Source: Choristoneura fumiferana
Taxonomy: Eukaryota; Arthropoda; Insecta; Lepidoptera; Tortricidae
NCBI RefSeq assembly: GCF_025370935.1
Contig: NC_133477.1
Span: 16,318,186-16,382,185 of the forward strand
Length of the DNA: 64,000 bases
Direction of reading: 5' to 3'
The translations under genes and the position numbers were made by a program. The notes under the pieces are model-generated. The model saw only the letters and a program-made list of their open reading frames with translations, was not told where the DNA came from and made no database searches. This document shows, piece by piece, positions 60,853-64,000 of this stretch. Every line of letters starts with the position of its first letter. Within the stretch, counting starts at the first letter, position 1.

Positions 60853-61006
60853 CCCGTCGAGCGCCCTGTGCGCACACCTGTGCACAAACGGTGTTTTGAC
60901 CACAGCGCCCTGTGCGTCTGAAGTAGGTCCCAAAAAAAATTGAGTCGAGAATATTCTTGAGCGCTATATGGCCCTATATATTTTTTAGAGCATGGCCCTC
61001 GACGGG
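60853..61006. mobile_element. piggyBac-like MITE next to the exon A acceptor
   Basis: The ends cccgtcgagcgcc (left) and ggccctcgacggg (right) are inverted copies. The right end is followed by ttaa (61007-61010) and the left is preceded by ttcaa, a one-base-altered TTAA. CCC...GGG ends inside TTAA duplications are characteristic of piggyBac-type transposition. The 154-bp interior is non-coding with a repeated gcgccctgtgcg. Its right edge is only 47 bp before exon A. Confidence 0.65.
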
Positions 61007-61053
61007 TTAACACGTAACGCAAAATACATCTTTATCAATGCAATTTTTTTTAG

Positions 61054-61251
61054 TTGGCGGAATGTCGCGCGGCGGCGCCGGCGCAGGCAAGGCCGCGACG
61101 GCCAAGCGCGTGCCGCCGCCCGCCGTGCCGGGGGACGCGTTCGGCACGCCGCAGCACCGCCACTCCGGCTCCAGCTTCGGTTCCCAGGGCTACGCGTCTT
61201 GCGAGGAACAGCCGTACCCCCAGCCGCCGGATACACCATCACACACTAGAG
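61054..61251 (+). CDS. Coding exon A of a Ser/Gly/Pro-rich scaffold-like protein
   Basis: The acceptor is caattttttttag (AG at 61052-61053) and the donor gag|gtaaga (GT at 61252). The exon is 198 nt. It enters with two bases of a split codon and leaves with one base, so it is a symmetric phase-1 exon. Read in the frame continued by exon B it gives GGMSRGGAGAGKAATAKRVP, then PPAVPGDAFGTPQHRHSGSS and FGSQGYASCEEQPYPQPPDT. There are no cysteine clusters, membrane segments or catalytic motifs, and it looks disordered. Base composition is strikingly GC-rich against the AT-rich flanks. An internal ATG (61062) could be a start if the previous exon is untranslated. I cannot name the protein with confidence; a Caskin-like adaptor is my guess from exon C. 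Its following intron carries a decayed copy of this exon. Confidence 0.8.
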
Positions 61252-61263
61252 GTAAGAACTGCT

Positions 61264-61416
61264 GCGATGGCCAAGCGCGTGCCGCCGCCCGCCTTACCGG
61301 GAGACGCGTTCGGCACGCCGCAGCACCGCCACTCCGGCTCCAGCTTCGGGTCCCAGGGCTACGCATCTTGCGAGGAACAGCCGTACCCCAGCCGGATACA
61401 CCATCGCACACTAGAG
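61264..61416 (+). pseudogene. Decayed tandem duplicate of exon A
   Basis: The sequence from gcgatggccaagcgcgtgcc to ccatcgcacactagag repeats 61095-61251 with few substitutions, offset by 169 bp. It lacks the first 41 bases of the exon and has no acceptor. It has lost 4 bp near 61388-61396 (cagccgccggat in exon A against agccggat here). Its donor has become gagctag instead of gaggtaag, so it cannot be spliced as an exon. Because 169 is not a multiple of three, reading through the intron translates most of the copy out of frame, and the 4-bp loss brings PDTPSHTR back into frame at the end. The high similarity points to a recent duplication. Confidence 0.85.
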
Positions 61417-61840
61417 CTAGTTGTCTTAGAAATTCTAACTAGTCCATCATTTAGGCCTATGGGTCTATTGCAAACGAATTAAGGTGTGCTTTTCTGTGCA
61501 CAAAACGTCTTTCGTGGCTTTTCTGACAGCTATATCTTTGTTATTCATTAAAAGACAATTTTTCTCTGAGCTAGGTAACTTTAATTAGAAAAACTTTTAT
61601 GAAAAAATGCTAAAAAATAAAAAAACGTAAAAATACAACCCTTGTTCAGTTCCTACGGCACTTTCTGCAATTAGAGACGAGAATAATTCCAAACCCCGCA
61701 GGGTTGACAGTCGGTAGAATCTCCAAAAAACTCCCGTAGTCTTCAAATTAGAAACAGTCGTAAAGCTTTAGAAATTCTGGTCGCAATTAATTCTTGAGTT
61801 CTCTTTTTGCTCACAAAAGCAGCTACCTTAGTGTGCAGTT
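61417..61840. other. Intron A sequence without recognised feature
   Basis: AT-rich intron; nothing supported. Confidence 0.5.
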
Positions 61841-61956
61841 ACGTACAGTCACGAGCGTTAATTTGGGACCCTCTTATGATCGCATGTCATTTTGTATGAC
61901 CATTCAAACGACTTTTTCACGAAATGGGTCCCAAATTAACGCTCGTGACCGTACGT
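61841..61956. mobile_element. Foldback MITE in intron A, arms of about 31 bp
   Basis: The left arm acgtacagtcacgagcgtta then atttgggaccc and the right arm gggtcccaaattaacgctcg then tgaccgtacgt are inverted copies with one mismatch. The loop is about 54 bp. It will form a strong hairpin in the pre-mRNA. No other copy was seen in this window. Confidence 0.75.
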
Positions 61957-62273
61957 CTACTTAGAAACTCGATAACAATTAAAAACACTAGGTTTATCAG
62001 TGACGTGAAACAAAGAAGAAAAACACGCATCCGAACTAGTTACTAAAAGTACTTAGTAAAATAAATTCCGAGGTACGAATCTGTCAAACTCCAAGAGATT
62101 ACCCCTTTACAAGCCTCTTTCCAAACTCACTATTTAGAATTAAATAAATATAGTTTTAGTTATATAGTTTTTGCCGTAGAAACAAAAGTATAATCAAATC
62201 GTAGACAATAAAAAAATACTTTAAAAACGAAAGGAGCACACTCACATTTCTATTATTTTTGTTTTACTTCCAG

Positions 62274-62470
62274 ACGACCACTCCGACTATGGCAGCACAG
62301 TATCAGGCGTGTCCGGAGTCAGTGGTGCCAGTGGGAGCCTTGGCAAGAGCCCGGCGGGCGGGGGCACGTTCACTTTCCCTCCGCCTTCGCAGCCGCTCAC
62401 CCACAAAGCTGCGGTGTACTATCACCACCAGCTCGCGCTTAGCGATGACCAGGGGATCGACATGACGCAG
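62274..62470 (+). CDS. Coding exon B of the same gene
   Basis: The acceptor is tttgttttacttccag (AG at 62272-62273) and the donor cag|gtgaga (GT at 62471). The exon is 197 nt. Joined to exon A, the split codon gives D, then DHSDYGSTVSGVSGASGSLG, KSPAGGGTFTFPPPSQPLTH and KAAVYYHHQLALSDDQGIDM, followed by TQ. The exon ends on a codon boundary. The Ser/Gly-rich first half and the PPPSQPLTH proline segment look like linker or docking sequence rather than a folded domain. No known domain is visible. The frame is open throughout, while other frames are also open because of the GC-rich codons. Supported by splice phase, composition and reading frame; the protein's identity is unsettled. Confidence 0.85.
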
Positions 62471-62521
62471 GTGAGACATTCGGGGTGGGAATAGTACATT
62501 ACTGTAGAGGCCGGGAAGTAG

Positions 62522-62576
62522 GGGGTTGCCGGCCAAGCAGATAGAGGCTGGCTAGGGATGCGAGGCCGGCAACCCC
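62522..62576. repeat. Perfect 13-bp inverted repeat (hairpin) in intron B
   Basis: ggggttgccggcc (62522-62534) and ggccggcaacccc (62564-62576) are exact inverse copies separated by 29 bases, starting 51 bases after the exon B donor. The very GC-rich stem would be stable in RNA. It could be a tiny foldback element or a structure affecting splicing. Confidence 0.6.
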
Positions 62577-62644
62577 AGGTTCCGGCCGAGGCTTGTATAG
62601 TGCTTTTCTCAAAAATTACATGAAGTAAAAAAAAAAAAAACAAG

Positions 62645-62885
62645 AAAAGAAGCTGGCGGGACGCTAGTCTGGTCGCCATGTTGCGTGCGCGCGTGTCGCG
62701 CTGGCTGCTGGGCGGTGGTGCTGGGCGTGGGCCGCGTGCGTGTCGCAGAGCGCGCATTGAAACAAAAGACGGTCGCACTGCCGGCCAGCGCCCGGCAAGG
62801 TTGTATGAAATCTCTGCAGGCCGCTAGAGTGACCGCGCGCAGGCAGGCCAGCCGCAGCGCCTGCAGCGCGATACTTCTCAGCCTA
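62645..62885 (+). other. GC-rich island inside intron B
   Basis: Composition rises sharply over 240 bp (ttgcgtgcgcgcgtgtcgcg, then ggccagccgcagcgcctgca), comparable to the coding exons. Acceptor-like ctctgcag (62813-62820) is present, but I found no good donor and no frame that continues exon B or C plausibly. Options are an alternative exon, an internal promoter, or a GC-rich repeat. Confidence 0.35.
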
Positions 62886-63261
62886 TTATTTGTAACATAA
62901 CGTCAATATTTCATGTCATGTTTGAGAAAAAGTTATTATCTGTGAGGGGAGGGGGAGACTACAATAGAGATATCTCTCTCTCCAATCACATGTTATGCCT
63001 GGGGACCGAAGTCCGAAAGAAGAGCATCAGAAGTTGTGTATATGCGTCCCGAGTTGAGAAACTTCGATGGCGCGATGTAGGATTTGATGATTCTATAATT
63101 TGCTCACTAGTTGGCGGTAGGGTCGCTACACGTCCATTTTAAACTGCTATCAGTCCCGCGATGCTCAAATCTAGCTTAAGTGGTGTTTCTGAAAAAAAAA
63201 ACTCTTATTCTGTACTTTTTGCATCAATCTTGTCATTTATTTTTTAATTGTCATATTTCAG
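62886..63261. other. Intron B remainder
   Basis: Contains gtgaggggagggggagact and AT-rich DNA ending in the exon C acceptor tract; nothing else recognised. Confidence 0.5.
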
Positions 63262-63441
63262 AGTCCCGGCCGCGACAGCCCTGGCTCGTCGTCAGGTTCA
63301 GCTGGTTCGGGTTCACGGCACTCATCAGCCTCGCTGGACAGCGGGCGTGCGTCAGGCCGCATGCCACACCACCACCATGCCGCATGCCACTGCGGCGACA
63401 CCGCGGACCGCGTGCGAGCTATGATCGCTCAGGGGCTACCG
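63262..63441 (+). CDS. Coding exon C of the same gene; possible linker before SAM domains
   Basis: The acceptor is ttgtcatatttcag (AG at 63260-63261) and the donor ccg|gtaagt (GT at 63442). The exon has 180 nt, 60 whole codons, entering and leaving on codon boundaries. It reads SPGRDSPGSSSGSAGSGSRH, SSASLDSGRASGRMPHHHHA, ACHCGDTADRVRAMIAQGLP. The Ser-rich part has several possible phosphorylation sites. The last 14 residues look like the beginning of a helix. From memory, an (R)VRAMIxxGxP segment just before tandem SAM domains and a serine-rich RHSSASLDSGR stretch fit insect Caskin (CASK-interacting scaffold of synapses and axons), but neither the ankyrin, SH3 nor SAM domain lies in this window. 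Treat the name as a hypothesis. Confidence 0.85.
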
Positions 63442-63465
63442 GTAAGTAGCAATCAAACAATGAAC

Positions 63466-63600
63466 CAACAGCCGTAGTCCGTCCATTGCTGAACGTAGGC
63501 ATTCCTTCACATGCCACAGCTTTGTATCCTTGGCTTGCCTCATCCGACTTGCCAAGTCTTTTTAAGGTCATCACACCAACGAGTGTTTATATCTTCTTTA
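63466..63600 (-). mobile_element. LINE 3' end fragment in intron C, minus orientation
   Basis: gtagtccgtccattgctgaa followed by cgtaggcattcc, and further tcatccgacttgccaag and aaggtcatcacaccaac, follow the order of the reversed RTE-like 3' end also seen at 5465-5600. Diverged and short. Confidence 0.5.
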
Positions 63601-64000
63601 CTTAAATAAAGCTAAAGTGCCGTCACATAGCAGTTCCAAGGGCGAGTACTTTCTCAGAGGGTGATAGACAGACCAAACGGGACACAAGGTTTAATAATGA
63701 ATCCGAAGACTGTATTGCAGTTTTCTGAATCAGTTCTAACAGCCCAGCCACGACCAAGGCATTACTGAATGAATAGTACAAGTCTCAAGTTTTGCATTTG
63801 TATAAAACTTTAACGTAAAACGCATCATTGGTTGAGATTGATAAACTCAGAAGTTGTAGCGTTACTAGTAAACCAGGGAGAGTGTAGTCTTCCGTGGCAG
63901 CTTTTCAGTTTGCCATGTAGTTGCTCAGATACCTCAACTATCTGGATCGAAACAACGATCCCCACCATTTCTCTTGCCTTCAGTTTATTAATACCTAATC
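63601..64000. other. Intron C sequence without recognised feature
   Basis: Nothing supported before the end of the window; the next exon must lie beyond 64000. Confidence 0.45.

Larger units (their letters stand above)
1..61053 (+). other. Very long intron (or 5' UTR intron) upstream of the first visible exon
   Basis: No coding exon with paired splice sites could be found here on either strand. The open frames are short, unrelated to known proteins, and often lie inside repeats. Because the exon starting at 61054 has an upstream acceptor and enters in the middle of a codon, the preceding exon must lie before position 1, unless a small exon was missed. Four fused acceptor/donor sites on the same strand support a single long intron removed in steps. 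The sequence is AT-rich and dense in short transposable elements. The left boundary is outside the window. An alternative is that 1 to some internal point is intergenic and an unrecognised non-coding first exon lies inside; I saw no clear promoter to decide this. Confidence 0.6.

Noticed and set aside
61054..61482. 142-codon frame across exon A and its duplicate
   Set aside because: It is not the frame that joins exon B by phase at the start of the exon. It stays open because both copies are GC-rich, and the real coding frame leaves at the donor 61252.

Overview
The window looks like nuclear DNA of a moth or butterfly (Lepidoptera). It is AT-rich and intron-like over nearly its whole length, and it is packed with short interspersed elements of kinds common in lepidopteran genomes: palindromic MITEs, 3' ends of RTE-like LINEs, tRNA-derived SINEs, and a repeat of about 0.6 kb that contains gcggacggacagacatgg. 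There is no operon structure, no rRNA, no CRISPR array and no intact transposase or reverse transcriptase gene. I did not recognise the species.

Only one protein-coding gene can be supported. It is on the + strand at the right end, as three consecutive coding exons: 61054-61251, 62274-62470 and 63262-63441. Their splice sites are canonical and their phases match (1-1, 1-0, 0-0). Together they encode about 190 residues of a Ser/Gly/Pro/His-rich, probably disordered segment. The fragment ends in DRVRAMIAQGLP, which I tentatively read as the linker before the SAM domains of a Caskin-like neuronal scaffold. This assignment is from memory and is weak. The gene continues past both ends of the window.

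Positions 1-61053 are best read as one very long intron (or 5' UTR intron) of this gene. The most interesting signal lies there: four sites where a strong 3' splice site is fused directly to a strong 5' splice site (pyrimidine tract, CAG, then GTAAGW). They fall at 5385/5386, 17325/17326, 31413/31414 and 50510/50511, all on the coding strand and 10-19 kb apart. This is the signature of recursive splicing ('ratchet points', zero-nucleotide exons) known from long Drosophila introns.

Layout of the intron. 1-10 kb: MITEs, a hAT-type MITE with 8-bp target duplications (3601-3773), a head-to-head repeat pair just before the first ratchet site, and a SINE-like retroposon with an antisense tRNA-like core (7006-7269). 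10-25 kb: LINE 3' ends (one nested in another repeat), foldback elements, and a repeat-poor block at 16.64-17.06 kb. 25.3-27.4 kb: a decayed RTE reverse-transcriptase fragment enclosed by hAT-like ends with 8-bp duplications. 28-40 kb: foldbacks and two inverted copies of the 0.6 kb repeat. 40-61 kb: mostly anonymous AT-rich sequence with scattered SINE and LINE fragments, ending in a piggyBac-like MITE 47 bp before the first visible exon.

Downstream of exon A, a 169-bp tandem duplication has copied most of the exon and its donor site into the following intron. The copy has since lost its donor GT and 4 bp.
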